This document shows, one piece after another, positions 1 through 10,640 of a stretch of 64,000 bases of DNA. Made by a program: the position numbers and the translations under genes. The DNA is taken from positions 51,394 to 115,393 of the forward strand of contig SSNU01000107.1 in assembly GCA_012064415.1 (NCBI GenBank). The letters run 5' to 3'. Source of the DNA: Gyrodactylus bullatarudis. Its lineage: Eukaryota > Platyhelminthes > Monogenea > Gyrodactylidea > Gyrodactylidae. How positions within the stretch are numbered: the stretch's first letter is position 1; each line of letters starts with the position of its first letter. A model generated the notes under the pieces. It was not told the DNA's origin, made no database searches, and was given only the letters and a program-made list of their open reading frames with translations.

Positions 1-2
1 AT

Positions 3-565
3 CCCCAAATCTACCGACTGAGGAAGAAGAAAGGATTTGAGATTTCCAATGGTGAAAAGATGATATTTTCAAAAGAACCTGAAACCAAGAGGCGCTATTA
101 TGTTCGGTATTCAGGAATATTTCAAGCAATTGAGAATTTTCACATATCTCTTGGACATAGGAGTATGAAAAATACAAAAATTTCGGTGGACCAGTTATAC
201 TGCAATATTACAAGAGAGCAGATTGGAATTTACATTTCTCTATGTGAAGTTTGCATTAAGAACAGAGCTTCAAAGAAAAAAGGCATAGTGGTTAAACCAA
301 TAGTTACTGAGAAATTCAACTCTCGATGTCAAGTGGATCTAATAGATTACCAATCATCTCCTGACGGTGAATACAAATTTCTCCTTGTTTATCAGGACCA
401 TTTGACAAAGTTTGTTCTGCTGAGACCACTGAAGTCCAAAACATCGGAGAGTATTTACGATGTTCTCTTGAATATCTTTTATGATTTTGGCCCCCCTAAA
501 ATCCTCCAGTCTGACAATGGAAGGGAATTCAGAAACATAACATCGAAGAAACTTAATGCGTTGTC
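3..565 (+). pseudogene. retroviral-type integrase fragment (KRBA2/Ginger-like)
   Basis: The frame is open from the left edge of the window, so the 5' part lies outside. The translation has a His-His-Cys-Cys zinc-binding segment (HISLGH, then CEVC) followed by the first two acidic positions of an integrase core: VDLIDYQ, then ILQSDNGREF. The third catalytic residue (Glu) is missing because the frame runs into Penelope-like sequence of opposite polarity at about 537-565. Stand-alone integrases of this look occur in Ginger-type DNA transposons and in host proteins annotated as KRAB-A domain 2-like. That family assignment is from memory. It is a broken fragment and is not expected to be active. 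Confidence 0.7.
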
Positions 566-676
566 GATTTCGTCTTCTTTTTTATATTTGATATTTGGGT
601 GAATTGAATTCATCTCTCTGTGAAATTCTGAAATAGATGCATTTGGTTTCATTATGATAAAAGTATAGTTCTTCAA
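537..676 (-). pseudogene. PLE reverse transcriptase fragment
   Basis: On the minus strand the translation reads IHPNIKYKKEDEIDNALSF then FDV. This is the segment that follows the catalytic aspartates in Penelope-like reverse transcriptases (compare NTLNFLEAS in the copy at 13.2-14.4 kb). Only about 45 residues survive. It abuts the integrase fragment on one side and an oppositely oriented GIY-YIG remnant on the other, so this is a rearranged junction of at least three pieces. Confidence 0.6.
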
Positions 677-679
677 TCA

Positions 680-1000
680 AAAAAAATTTGGATAGATGCG
701 GTTGTGAGGCAAATGAAGAAAATTTCATAATTTTATTTAAATTCCCAAACGACAATCTAACAAAACTTAAAATAAGAGAAAAGTTCTTCATAATGGGAGA
801 GGACCCTAACTTATGTATCCAAAAGAACCATCTTCATGACTTGCAGTTACCTTGGCCCAATTGATTTCCAATTTTACTTCTCTATACTTAAAAAAATCAA
901 GAATAGAGAAGCTTTTTGGTTTTTCATCAATTGGAAGTTTTGTAAATGGATTTTGACCTGGATTGATTAGACCTGGCGAAATATATATTTCTCTTATAAA
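680..1000 (+). pseudogene. PLE GIY-YIG C-terminus with decayed 3' end
   Basis: The plus-strand translation contains GEDPNLCIQKNHLHDLQLPW, the end of a Penelope-type GIY-YIG endonuclease. It closely resembles the remnant at 29.2-29.5 kb, which has GEDPILCIQKNYSHNLELPW. Downstream, around 965-990, is a decayed hammerhead-like block: the ACCTGGCGAAAT part is kept, but the CUGAUGA position reads TTGATTA. The frame holds several stops. Confidence 0.6.
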
Positions 1001-1127
1001 ATTCTTTTTATATTAATCAATGATGATTATCTCCATGGGTCATTCGGACGTATATGTAAGTATACGTGAATATTTAACTAATAATTATTTTATATTATTT
1101 TTCAGCACTTAAAACTATCTCTTAAAA

Positions 1128-1262
1128 ATATGGGCTAATCTACGAAGACGCAATTTCAGAGAAAATGAATATTATATTATTTTTCAGCGTAAAAAACCAT
1201 CCCTAAAAAATATGGTTTGCTCAATCAAATCAACAAGTTTTTCATCGAAGAGGCTAGCTTAA
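1128..1262. repeat. dispersed PLE-end repeat, copy 1
   Basis: This stretch, with the key pieces TTTTTCAGCG and CATCGAAGAGGCTAGCTT, is repeated as the reverse complement at 29574-29706. In that copy it sits directly after a hammerhead core, so it is probably the terminal repeat (pLTR) of the same PLE family. Confidence 0.6.
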
Positions 1263-1597
1263 TATACTGATCAGTTTTTCCATCTCGTGTTCCCAGGTTG
1301 ATTCTGAGACTATCCTTCAGGCTCGTTTCGTGAGGGCTCATTTTACTTTCATGGGTACAAACGAGTTGAAATCAGCATCCTGCCCGTGAACGTGTTTGTA
1401 TACGTCTTGTGATTGTTCTTTGTTAGCTTAACGTCGAGAAACGGCAAACTGTTATCATTTTCTGTCTCCATTCTAAACTTGATTTTTTTGTGAACATTAT
1501 TAAATTCTGTTAGTAAACTATCTACATTAAGATTCTTATTAGCGATTATAAAAGTTTCATCTTTTTTAACATTTATAATAGTTCTCAATATTAACAA
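1262..1597 (-). pseudogene. PLE reverse transcriptase remnant
   Basis: The minus-strand translation includes FRMETENDNSLPFLDVKLTK, the block after motif C of PLE reverse transcriptases, followed by the TFTG segment. Then the frame is lost. There is no catalytic motif in the surviving part. Confidence 0.6.
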
Positions 1598-2028
1598 GAT
1601 TAAAAAATGTTTATTGACCGAAAAATAGATACTCTCAAAAAATATCCAAGTAAATAGAAAATCAATCAGAGCTTAATGAGATGAAAATAAACGAGCATAT
1701 CTATATTAGTAAAACAGCAATAAGACAACCTGGCCAAAAAAGTTTCCTCATCAAACATCAACTAGCTACATAGATATTTGTAGAATCGATAATATTATAT
1801 TCAAAATCTTTAACTACTGAGGTGATTGTAACTGAAACTTTGTCTGCAGTGGCTATCAAACTCCTATTATCTAAATAACTCAGTCTATCTGGACTATTAA
1901 GAGAAGACTTAATCATAGTAAGAAATATTTATTCTCATATATGAACACTAAGGAAAAATCTCTGCCTGATTGCTCTGTCCTTGATTTTTTTATAGTTTAT
2001 CAACGACATCCAATTCAGCAATCACCTA

Positions 2029-2367
2029 CTATGAATTCACTTGTTGCATGGGATTGTGGACAGAAGTATAAGGGGAAATATACGTCATCTTTCCGATTCT
2101 AGCTGACCTCTTTAGGTGTTCTTTTGGCCATATTTGTTCGTTTTTTAGACCTTCGAACAACTTATTTTCTGATATGTTGTCTTTACACTTTAAAAAACTC
2201 TGCTTGGTCATTTTCGGGATATTTTCCTTTTCGTTATTATTATATAAATACTTTTGATTTTCGAACTGGTCGTCTGGTGGGTCGGTGCAGTTTTCTTGTA
2301 TCGTCTCGAATTCAATTCTCTTTGAGAATCTTGCAGGTTTTACACGATTAATCGATACTTTTTTATT
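2029..2367 (-). other. unidentified open frame, about 110 residues
   Basis: The frame is open between stops at both ends. The product is basic and hydrophilic (PARFSKRIEF near its start, HLKRSARIGK near its end). The ending resembles the basic tails after integrase cores, so a retroelement tail is possible. A weak AG acceptor at its 5' edge would also let it join the phase-1 exon series that ends at 3362. I cannot choose between these. Confidence 0.25.
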
Positions 2368-2369
2368 TC

Positions 2370-3355
2370 ATTATTAACGATTAAGGCTCTTTCGATTCCA
2401 TTAGCCAACCTCTTTTTCCAATTGTGACAAGATTAGGTACATGAATGAATGCCATAGAATACTTCTTTGTGTCTATATACCTAGTGTAAATATATAACTG
2501 TTATCTGATATTCCCCATTTGATCGGAATGCTTTAATAAATTTTGGAATTGGAGATGCTCACAAGACGTTGAAAGACATTGACTCCAAAAATAATCCGAT
2601 TAATTTAAAACGGTATCTGGATAAAATAATTGAAATTAATGATTTATCTTATATAGCCAATTTTAAAGGTGCCTCGATAAATCCTCACCTTTTAATTTTT
2701 TAATAAACTCCCAACCAAAAACAAGTGAAGTTGACGATCATTTTAACGTCTGAAATAAATTTCGAAGAGGAAATATTTGAATATAATTTTATGTTAAAGT
2801 GATCTTTTATTATTAGGCGTGGAAGTGTATATTTTTCTGACCAATCAGAGAGAATCACACAATAAAATTAGTTAGTCCACGCATTTTTGAAATAGGACTT
2901 TTAGTTTTAGGACAATAAGTCTTTATATACTACTAAAGAGTAGAGTAAATTGTAATAGATCAGGTATACATTATTAGAATGAATTTTCATAAGCAATAGA
3001 CTTCAATGAAAGAGTAGGCATTTCGAGGCCCTAATATTTAAAAATCTATTCATAAAGTGATAGTCAAGTTGATAAACCATACTTTGATTGACTAAACAAG
3101 CTCCCAAATATTTTCAAATAAGCATTCAACCATTAAGAAGAAACCTTTTAATCGAAAAATATAAATATATATACAATTGTCCCCCAGGTTTGGCATATGG
3201 GAAAGGGCACACCCCACCTTTCCAAGAAAAAATACTTTATTTCTTTTGTCCACATACTTTTTGGTAGGTCTATTAGTTAGTTTGGAAATTTTTTAGGAAA
3301 AATATCGAAAATTTTAGATTTTCATATCATTTTGTATATTAAAAATATTAAATTA
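2370..3355. other. no identifiable gene
   Basis: AT-rich. A plus-strand open stretch at about 2515-2700 (NALINFGIGDAHKTLKDID) matches nothing I recognise. The rest has no open frame of note. Confidence 0.4.
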
Positions 3356-3361
3356 ACTTAC

Positions 3362-3595
3362 CGTCATTTTTATATAGGTCTAATACCTTCTCTGATTCAA
3401 TATATATATTCATTTTTCTCTCATCTTTTAGTTCAGTTTCATAACAATTGCCGTTCTTTCTCAATGATTTCGGATAAATTTCAAAATCCCCACCAAAATG
3501 CGTTTTAATGATACCCGATCCATCCTTTTTACCTTGGTAGGAATATATCGTATAGATATTTAAGGTGTCTTTGAATGCTATTGACATATAATAAG
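3362..3595 (-). CDS. predicted host exon (exon G of minus-strand series)
   Basis: Open segment of 234 nt between a strong acceptor (pyrimidine-rich, ending TCAAG, on the minus strand at 3596-3598 and beyond) and a consensus donor GTAAGT (plus positions 3356-3361). It starts with two bases and ends with one base of split codons, so both flanking introns are phase 1. The product begins AYYMSIAFKD and ends LDLYKND, with no domain I recognise. It joins in phase to exon F at 9499-9717. Any following exon would be below 3355 or outside the window. The peptide NIYIESE recurs as NIYIESK in the exon at 36.9-37.1 kb. Confidence 0.5.
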
Positions 3596-4179
3596 CTTGA
3601 CAAAAAGTAAAAATTTTTATTTATGAATAGGAATTAACCGACTATTTTTTAAAGTTGAATAAATATAATCATATTTTTCTCATTTTTACAGTAATATTAT
3701 CAAATATCAATGTTGGTTTGTAAACTCATAAAGAACATTAGAGAAAACTAGCCTCATTGACTGATCTTGATTACACCAATCTTGAACATGTCATCAAACC
3801 CACAACACTCACTTGTCCAGTGTTTAAATGAAAGATCTGCTACCAAGTAGTCATGATGATCAAAGGATGTTTTTGAGAAAAAAACCCTGGCATCTTTTTA
3901 CTTTAAATCTCATGACATCGGTGACCCAGCTCAAAGCCAATGTTACAAAACATCTATCCGACAATTAAAATTTTTGCTTCTACTGAAGATTGCCAGATTT
4001 TTGATTTCAGCATGTATTCTACATCAATCAAAGATGAGTAGAAGACTTTTGATAACTCTCCAGACTGTTAATGTTTCAGATGGTAGCCTGATTTTTTTAC
4101 AAGAACCGTACCGTCTGTCCAGGAAAGGTTTATTTTGGGATTATGATCAATTCATTTCTCAATACGGAATTGGGAACAC

Positions 4180-4245
4180 CCCCTTGAACATATTATTATT
4201 CTGTTTCCTCTTTCTATTATTCCATTACTTTTTGATTGATTACTT
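4180..4245 (-). pseudogene. gypsy integrase scrap
   Basis: The minus-strand translation reads QSKSNGIIERGNRI. This matches the catalytic-Glu region of the gypsy integrase at 6635-6700 (QSKSNGIIERRNRM). It is fused directly to the PLE fragment that follows, so the stop codon closing that PLE frame comes from this junction. Confidence 0.6.
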
Positions 4246-5220
4246 TTACTCACCGACGAATTCGATTGTTTCTTCTAATGGAACGTTTGTGAAGAGCGAT
4301 ACAACATCAAACGATAGCAGGGTTTTTCCATTTGTGTCTACATCCTTGATTCTGTCAAGAAATTCGAACGTATCAGCTAGGGAATGTTTACATAAATCCG
4401 TTTTCATTGGTTCCAGGATGTCTGTTAGCCATTCTGCTAGTCTGCTCGTTGCGGCCTGACTTATGTCCAAAATCGGTCTGAGGGGGATCTCATTGTGCCT
4501 GTTGTAGTTGTCCATTTTATGCACCTTTGGAAGTCCATATAGTCGGTTGCTCGCACTGTTTGTGCATCTAAGTTGGAGAAATGTTTGAGTGTCGATGTGC
4601 TTGTTCTTGAACATTGTTTTTAATTCCTCATTCACTTTCTTTTCAAATATCATTGGTTGATGATCTGCGAGCTTGGTTTTTGTTTTGATAAACTTCGATC
4701 TGTCATTGAAGATTGTTAGCATTGACTGGATATACTTATCCCTCTGAATCAGTACCGTCCCGTTATCTTTATCGGGTCTTGTGAGAATAATATTTTTAAT
4801 TCTCTTGAGCCTTTTCAATGCCTTGAAGTGTCTAGCCTGAAGGTATTGGAAATTGATTTCTTGATTAGTGTATTCGTTACAGAAGCTTGCCATGGATAGC
4901 TGGAACCTTTCCCTCTTTTCCTCATCTGTATTGAGCTTTTTATCTGTTTGTTCTATGAGACATTCAAATCCAACCTTGGTTTCCATTTTTGTTTCGGTCG
5001 TCTTAGGGATACAAAGCAACGGTCCCAATTTAAGAAGTTCACGCTCGGTCTGGTCCAGTTGGAGTTCTGTAAAGTTAAAAATTGAATCTGGAAGGTTTCT
5101 TCCTGTTAGGATGTCAAAATTAATTTTATCAATTTTTCGAACATATTTCTTATATCTATTTACTACAGCTTTCGCTTGCTTTGTTGATTCATCGTTACTT
5201 ATCGTTATGATGGAGTCCAT
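4246..5220 (-). pseudogene. PLE, N-terminal half of reverse transcriptase
   Basis: A clean 324-residue frame. It has the PLE N-terminal region, the PDKDNGTVLI block, the PLE-specific YGLPKVHK motif, PLRPILDIS, and motif A as SFDVVSLFTNVPLEETIEFV. It is cut off just after motif A, where integrase sequence of another element begins, so the GAMGSP and YVDD motifs and the GIY-YIG domain are absent. The upstream side also ends abruptly at a gypsy reverse transcriptase of opposite strand. It is a truncated copy with an unusually intact frame for this window. Confidence 0.85.
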
Positions 5221-5228
5221 GAGCTCAT

Positions 5229-6937
5229 TTGAATTTTATAGATAGAATATTAAGGAAAAATCCAAATGTGATAGCATATGTAGATGATATTTTAATTGCA
5301 AGTGATAATTGGGAAGATCATAAAAAACATGTAAAAGAAACCCTCGAAACACTTGCCTATCACAAAGTAAAAATAAGTAAAGAAAAATGCAAACTAGGAA
5401 AAGAGAAAATTGTATTCCTAGGACATACAATAAGTAAAGATGGTATTGAAACAAATTATGACAAAGTAGAAGCAATCGAGAATTTCCCAGAACCAAAATC
5501 CAAAAAAGAGGTACAAAGATTCTTGGGAATTTAAGAACAAATTAAAGGAAAATGTTGTATTAAAATACCCAGACCCAGAAAGACCTCTAGAAATAAGTGC
5601 TGACGCATCCTATGAAGGGATAGGCGCAGTCTTACAACAAAAATATGGGGAAGATATGAGACCAATTACATTTTTCTCAAGGTCAATAAAACCATCAGAA
5701 AAGAATAAACATATAAAAACATTAGAACTAATTGCCATGGAAGAAGCATGCAGACAATTCAAACATATAATAAGATATAGAGTAGCAAAATTAAAAACTG
5801 ATAACAAAACTCTAACACAAACTATATAAAAAGTAGATACAAAAAAAAGAAGATCTGCTTATATAGATAGAAAGTTAGAATTTATAAGTCAATTCGTTCC
5901 AGAAATTGAATTTATCAGAGGAGATACAAATATTGTTGCTGATGCTTTATCGAGAGCACCGATATGCATAGCAATGATAGAATCTCAAAGTAAAAAAGTA
6001 ACACTGAAAAAAATTGAAAAAGAATAGAAAAGTTTTGAAAATGAAATTATGGAATACAATAAAAAGTATGAATGTGAATCCATAGAGACTAAGAAAAATG
6101 GAAAGACATACAACATATACTGTGAATTAAGTAAAAAAGGTCCAAGACCAATAATCCCAAAATCATTGACAGTAGATATTTTCGAAGATTGTCATAACAT
6201 AAACCATACGGGAATTAATGCATCTAGAATTTATAGCCGAAAGATATGTATGGCATAAAATGCATACAGAGATCAAAGATATACTTCTATCATGCATTGG
6301 TTATCAGACAGGAAAGATATTTAGACATACCAAATCTGAATTTCAATCATTTCCTGCTGTAAACAATACATTAGAACACATACATATGGATTTACTAAGT
6401 ATTGAAGAATTATAAAGGTATAATAAAATCGTATGTATAATAGATAGAAAATCAAAATTAATCGAACTCGAACCAATTAAAAATGAAAGTACCGAAGAAA
6501 TATGGGAAACTTTCAGAAGAACATGGTGTAAGATAGAAGGATATCTCTCAGTAATAAAAACAGATCAAAGAAAAGCTTTTATGTCAAGAGAAATGGAAAC
6601 TTAATCATTATGAAATAGAATGTAGATATACAACATGATACAATCAAAAAGTAATGGAATAATCGAAAGAAGAAACAGAATGATAAGATACTCATTATGT
6701 GCATCTGCAAATTTGTATGATTGGTATAAAGCCTTGCCGGATATAGAATTATTATTAAATAATACTCCATATACGGATTATACAAATGCAGAAAGAATCT
6801 ATGGAAAAAACTTAAGATTGACAAATGAACTCTTAATAGAAAATAAAGAAAAAGTAGAACAAAATCAAGAAACAAAAAATTCATTCGAAACATTAAAAAT
6901 AATAAATACACCTGAATTCAGAAAAGACAGAATATAA
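5229..6937 (+). pseudogene. Ty3/gypsy pol remnant (RT-RNase H-integrase)
   Basis: Reading across several stops and frameshifts gives, in order: RT motif YVDDILIASDNWEDHKKHV with FLGHTISKDGIE (5270-5530); RNase H with ISADASYEGIGAVLQQ and FFSRSI (5535-5830); the tether FIRGDTNIVADALSRAP (near 5920); an integrase zinc segment with CHNINHTGINAS (near 6195); integrase core pieces HMDLLSIE and IKTDQRKAF; and SNGIIERRNRM (6650-6690), where the catalytic Glu lies. Sequence between FLGI and the RNase H (the RT thumb/connection) is missing. No LTR was recognised. It is dead. Confidence 0.85.
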
Positions 6938-7030
6938 AATAACACTACTTATATTTAAAAAAATCTTTATAAATCCGAATATGTATTTATAAGAAAGCAG
7001 AAAGAAGGTAGTAACGAGGGAAACTCAACA

Positions 7031-7540
7031 TTGGTGCCAAACAACAACGATAACTCCGCATCAGCAGAGGAACAGCTCGCCAATGATGACCAAGCCCCTT
7101 ATAAGCTGGTCAAGCCTAGAAAAATATTCAACCCAGCCCAGGAAGAAGGTAACACGGAGGAAAATTCAGCATTGGTGCCCAACAACAACAATAACTCCGC
7201 ATTAGCAGAGGAACAACTCACCAATGATGACCCAACCCCTCCCCATTCGGCTAACCCCAGACCAACGTTAAACCCAACCCAAAATGAAAACAAGACAACA
7301 TTGGTGCCCAACAACAACGATCACTCCGCATCAGCAGAGGAACAACTCACCAATGATGACCTAGCAACAGATTATAAGAAAAGATACTACTCCCAACCCA
7401 CAGTTACAAAAAGATCATCAAACCCCGGACGGAAAAGATGTGCTTCGAATTCACCCAAGCAACAAAAATCAAAAGGGAAGAGTCGAAAAACTATCTCCAA
7501 GGGGTCCAGAGGAATAGAAACATTCTTCCAAAAGAGATAG
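7031..7540 (+). CDS. basic tail ORF with in-frame repeats and PIP-box-like end
   Basis: An intact 169-codon frame, visibly less AT-rich than its surroundings. Three imperfect repeats begin at 7031, 7173 and 7301, each coding for VPNNN, then SAEEQL (SALAEEQL in the second), then NDD. After a Lys/Arg-rich stretch (GRKRCASN, KSKGKSRK) the protein ends SRGIETFFQKR and stops. GIETFF resembles the hydrophobic part of a PCNA-interacting peptide. A hammerhead ribozyme follows at 7694. I infer that it is the C-terminal tail of a PLE whose enzymatic part was lost when the gypsy element was joined at about 6940-7020. It could instead be an independent ORF. Confidence 0.5.
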   Translation: MVPNNNDNSASAEEQLANDDQAPYKLVKPRKIFNPAQEEGNTEENSALVPNNNNNSALAEEQLTNDDPTPPHSANPRPTLNPTQNENKTTLVPNNNDHSASAEEQLTNDDLATDYKKRYYSQPTVTKRSSNPGRKRCASNSPKQQKSKGKSRKTISKGSRGIETFFQKR

Positions 7541-7693
7541 TAAGGTGTAACACCAACACTGTTCCAACAATCAGAAATCTACCCAACTAACCTCTCCACC
7601 CTCCAACCGGTTACAAATAAATGCTCTGATTGGCCCATACGAACTTTCACATTTCATTGATTAATATTCTGTATAAATACATATGTCGGTGTA

Positions 7694-7737
7694 GGGTCTG
7701 ATGAGAACCGACGAAAATAAAGAGCTCATATTCACCC
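7694..7737 (+). ncRNA. hammerhead ribozyme, intact core
   Basis: Stem I is GGGT (7694-7697) pairing with ACCC (7734-7737). The conserved core CTGATGA is at 7698-7704 and GAAA at 7713-7716. Stem III is a short hairpin (7717-7732), and the expected cleavage point is after C7733. Stem II (7705-7712) is minimal, with at most one or two pairs, as often reported for PLE and retrozyme hammerheads. It lies 150 bp after the tail ORF. Confidence 0.75.
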
Positions 7738-8099
7738 AGAATCTATTTTCGTCTTCTACCTACAAAATGCAAGACATTAGTCAGCAAAATGATAATAAGT
7801 TCGCGGAAATCAGCAATTTAAAGCAAGACAAAAATTTACTATTATGCCATATGAATGAAAACGAAGTAATATCTTTCTCACCATTTTATTGCATTTTTTT
7901 ATTTTGCATTTATTCTATCAATTAAGGTATTTAGGCCTAATTTATGAAAATTTTTCTTTTTTTCGCTTTTGTCTCTTTTTACCCAAACGTACATACATCT
8001 TGTCATCTTTTTTATGAAATTTTTGCCTGAAGGCACCTCAAGTATTTTCGATCCGGTTGAAATTAAAATTTTTTTCAACGGTGAGGTCATAACTTAAAT

Positions 8100-8575
8100 C
8101 TAATAACTTTAATTAAATCAAACCAAAGACAAACTGGACCCACTAAAACAAACACATGTGGGTATAAGTTGAAATGTTTCTGTAACTCGGAATATATAGG
8201 AAACACTTATCGACGCCTTGAAGAAAGGATTAACAAATATCCTTACACTGGGACAACTTCAGTAAGAGAACATTTGAGAGCATGTCAAGAAAAAGCCTCC
8301 CCACTAAACTTTGAAATTCTTTACAAGCAACCAGGGAAAAACTTAACAGCTCTCAAGACAGCAGAAGCTCTGTTCTTCAAAAAACCGCCGTCATACTGCT
8401 AACCCTCCCCAGACCAACAATAAGAACAGCCCCCAGGAACGAAGAAAAGAAAGATATCACAATCAATTCCCAACCCCAAACCAGAAACACACCGAGAAAA
8501 AGAAATATGGCCGAAGGTAACCAAGATCAAAAGAAGATAACGAAATACTTCTCCCAAAACTCTACGAATGTGTAG
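8100..8575 (+). pseudogene. PLE GIY-YIG endonuclease and basic tail
   Basis: The translation gives a Cys-containing linker (KCFCNSEYIGNTYRRLEERI; the GIY-YIG pair here is the YIG part of EYIG), TSVREHLRACQEKASPLNFE, and LTALKTAEALFF. A frameshift near 8400 leads to the tail NTPRKRN, then NQDQKKITKYFSQNSTNV and stop at 8573-8575. QKKITKYF (8528-8551) fits the PIP-box consensus Q-x-x-I-x-x-Y-F exactly. It is closest to the copy at 41-44 kb. The reverse transcriptase is absent. Confidence 0.75.
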
Positions 8576-8958
8576 GACCACAGGAATCTATTCAAAAACT
8601 CACACAACCCACATACAAGCATACCCACTCACGGTGTCACTCACCCTTTATCACATGCACACACAAAATATCAGGGGAAAAAGCAATACAGAGTAAGAAC
8701 TTTCAAGCAGATTTTTATAATTAATTGAGTTCATTTTTGATCTGAGAGACTGAAAAGAGATAACTTATTTGGAAAAGTTGCCAACTTCCAATCCTCGTAT
8801 TTGATAATTTTCTTGTATAATCAGTTCATACGATCAAAAGTACCATTGATTATCCACGAAACAGATCTTTAGAACCATCCTTCAACATAGATTAAAATTT
8901 TTCTTTAATGTCCCTTGACAAACCCAATCTGATTCATTCAATTTTATTAAATTTTTTG

Positions 8959-9077
8959 ATGGAAGAAGAAGATGATGCCAGTTATTTCATAAATTTCATG
9001 GCATTTTTCACACTAATGAGTATGCCCGAAATAAAGGCCTTATTTGTGATATAACTGGCATCATCTTCTTCTTCCAT
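8959..9077 (+). ncRNA. hammerhead-type fold inside a perfect 27-bp hairpin
   Basis: Outer arms 8959-8985 and 9051-9077 are perfect reverse complements over 27 nt. Inside lies a hammerhead-like unit: stem I TCACA (9008-9012) with TGTGA (9045-9049), core CTAATGA (9013-9019) and GAAA (9028-9031), and stem III in between. The core differs from CUGANGA at the invariant G5 (A here), so self-cleavage is probably lost. The outer arms extend stem I with a large one-sided internal loop. Confidence 0.55.
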
Positions 9078-9498
9078 GAAAAATGGACAAAACGTAAACT
9101 AGGAATATAAATGTATTGCTAGAAGATTTCGAGGCTAAAAATTGTTTAATAAGAGAGATAATTGCAATAATCTACTTGATTAAAAATGAGAAAGGTATTA
9201 CTTCGTTTTCATTCATCGTTTTTCAAAAATTGGTAAAAAATCTCGAATTAATTTTTTCATAGTAGTATTCATTGGACATTAACAAATCTTTTCATATATA
9301 TCTGGTCGCATAAAGTTGGTTATTAAGGTAATTAGACGAGAAATAAAGAGTGAGAAACATATTATTTCGGTCACTATTTATCTGTAAGAAATAATTATTT
9401 AATATCATTGAAGATGTTCATAAAAACGGGGCAAGATTTACTCTGAGATAAAATATTAAATCCTGCAATAGTCTAATTTCTGTTGATAATTAACTCAC

Positions 9499-9717
9499 CA
9501 ATATGACTAGCAATCAGGAGTCCTTTTTTTAAGTTCATTAAAGCAATTGAATTAAACTCGATGTTATTTTTACCATCATTTATTGTTAATTTATCAGGTC
9601 CAACATACATGCTTAGTTTATTGATATTGATAACTTTGTTTAGAGTAACCAATTTTATTTCTTTCTTCGATATTGATGCAGCTATTTTTTTCTTTTTCCC
9701 ATTATCCATCATTAAAA
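9499..9717 (-). CDS. predicted host exon (exon F of minus-strand series)
   Basis: 219 nt, open, ending at donor GTGAGT (plus 9493-9498) with one leftover base, and starting after an AG acceptor (plus 9718-9720) with two bases, hence phase 1 on both sides. The product is lysine-rich at the start (DNGKKKKIAASISKKEIKL) and ends GLLIASHI. No domain recognised. The intron upstream (to exon E at 24.6 kb) would be about 14.9 kb and would contain the nested LINE/PLE. Confidence 0.5.
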
Positions 9718-9719
9718 CT

Positions 9720-10640
9720 TATAAAACATTGAATCATAAAAAGTTATTATAAAAAATAATATTAACATCAAATTTTTAATAAATATAAATTTACATTGGT
9801 ATGTTAAAATAAATTTAGAAATAGAAAATTAAAAACTTTTCCCCCAAGATATATTTCATATTTTCATGAATTTAAAGTAGTATTATTTTATAGCTGTTAC
9901 AATAATGGTTGATTTTAACATATTTGAATAGAGCTTTTCCTGATCTTTCGGTCTGTGAAGCTTTCACTGCAAATTGAATTTTCCTAGCAAAGATACATTT
10001 CAAAATTTTCCGGATTTTGAGTTTTCATTAATTTTTTTTCTCAACTTTACTCAACGATTCATTGTTATTTTTAGCGAGTCAATCCTTTTTAAAATATGCT
10101 TTATTAATTCTTCTTAGCTCTTTAACACTGATGGAGAATTCATGGCGTTTGTTCACTCGAATGCACGGAAATATTGCCAATTTATGAATATTTTAGGAAA
10201 TTCCGAATATAAAATTATCCCAGACTTAAAATATCCAGAAATCGGTTTGGATTAAAAATCATCAAAAAATGGTGAAAATAAAATCTCCCAACAAGAAAGG
10301 CTGTCCTCAAGTTTAAACTCAAAATGTTGAAAGTAAGGTCGAATTTCAGTAATGTTACGAGACGTATTGAAAAAGAATGAATCATGACTTTTTGTCTTGG
10401 CTAATTACAATTCTAATATATATACAATTCTATAGTGGATGGTCGAAAATCCACTGTACTATTTATCTCTTTCTTTGGTCCAAGGACTCTTAGGTATCCT
10501 TATCTACATGTTTAAGTAATGTTTTGTCAATTTAAATATTTGATATTCATTGTTTTTTTTAATATTTTTAATAATATTTATTAAGCAATACATGTGTTAT
10601 CTATATAAACATTAAATAAATTCTTCAGTTTTGTGGAAAT
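9720..10640. other. no identifiable gene
   Basis: AT-rich with no open frame of note. It separates the predicted exon at 9.5 kb from the LINE 3' end. If the exon series is one gene, this is intron. Confidence 0.4.

Noticed and set aside
4246..4260. GTGAGT at the end of the PLE frame looks like a 5' splice site (PLEs can carry introns)
   Set aside because: Sequence beyond it is a gypsy integrase motif rather than intron plus PLE exon, and other PLE copies read GGTGAAAAA there. It is a fusion junction with a chance donor.
4868..5245. 125-codon plus-strand frame
   Set aside because: Antisense shadow of the PLE protein read on the minus strand.
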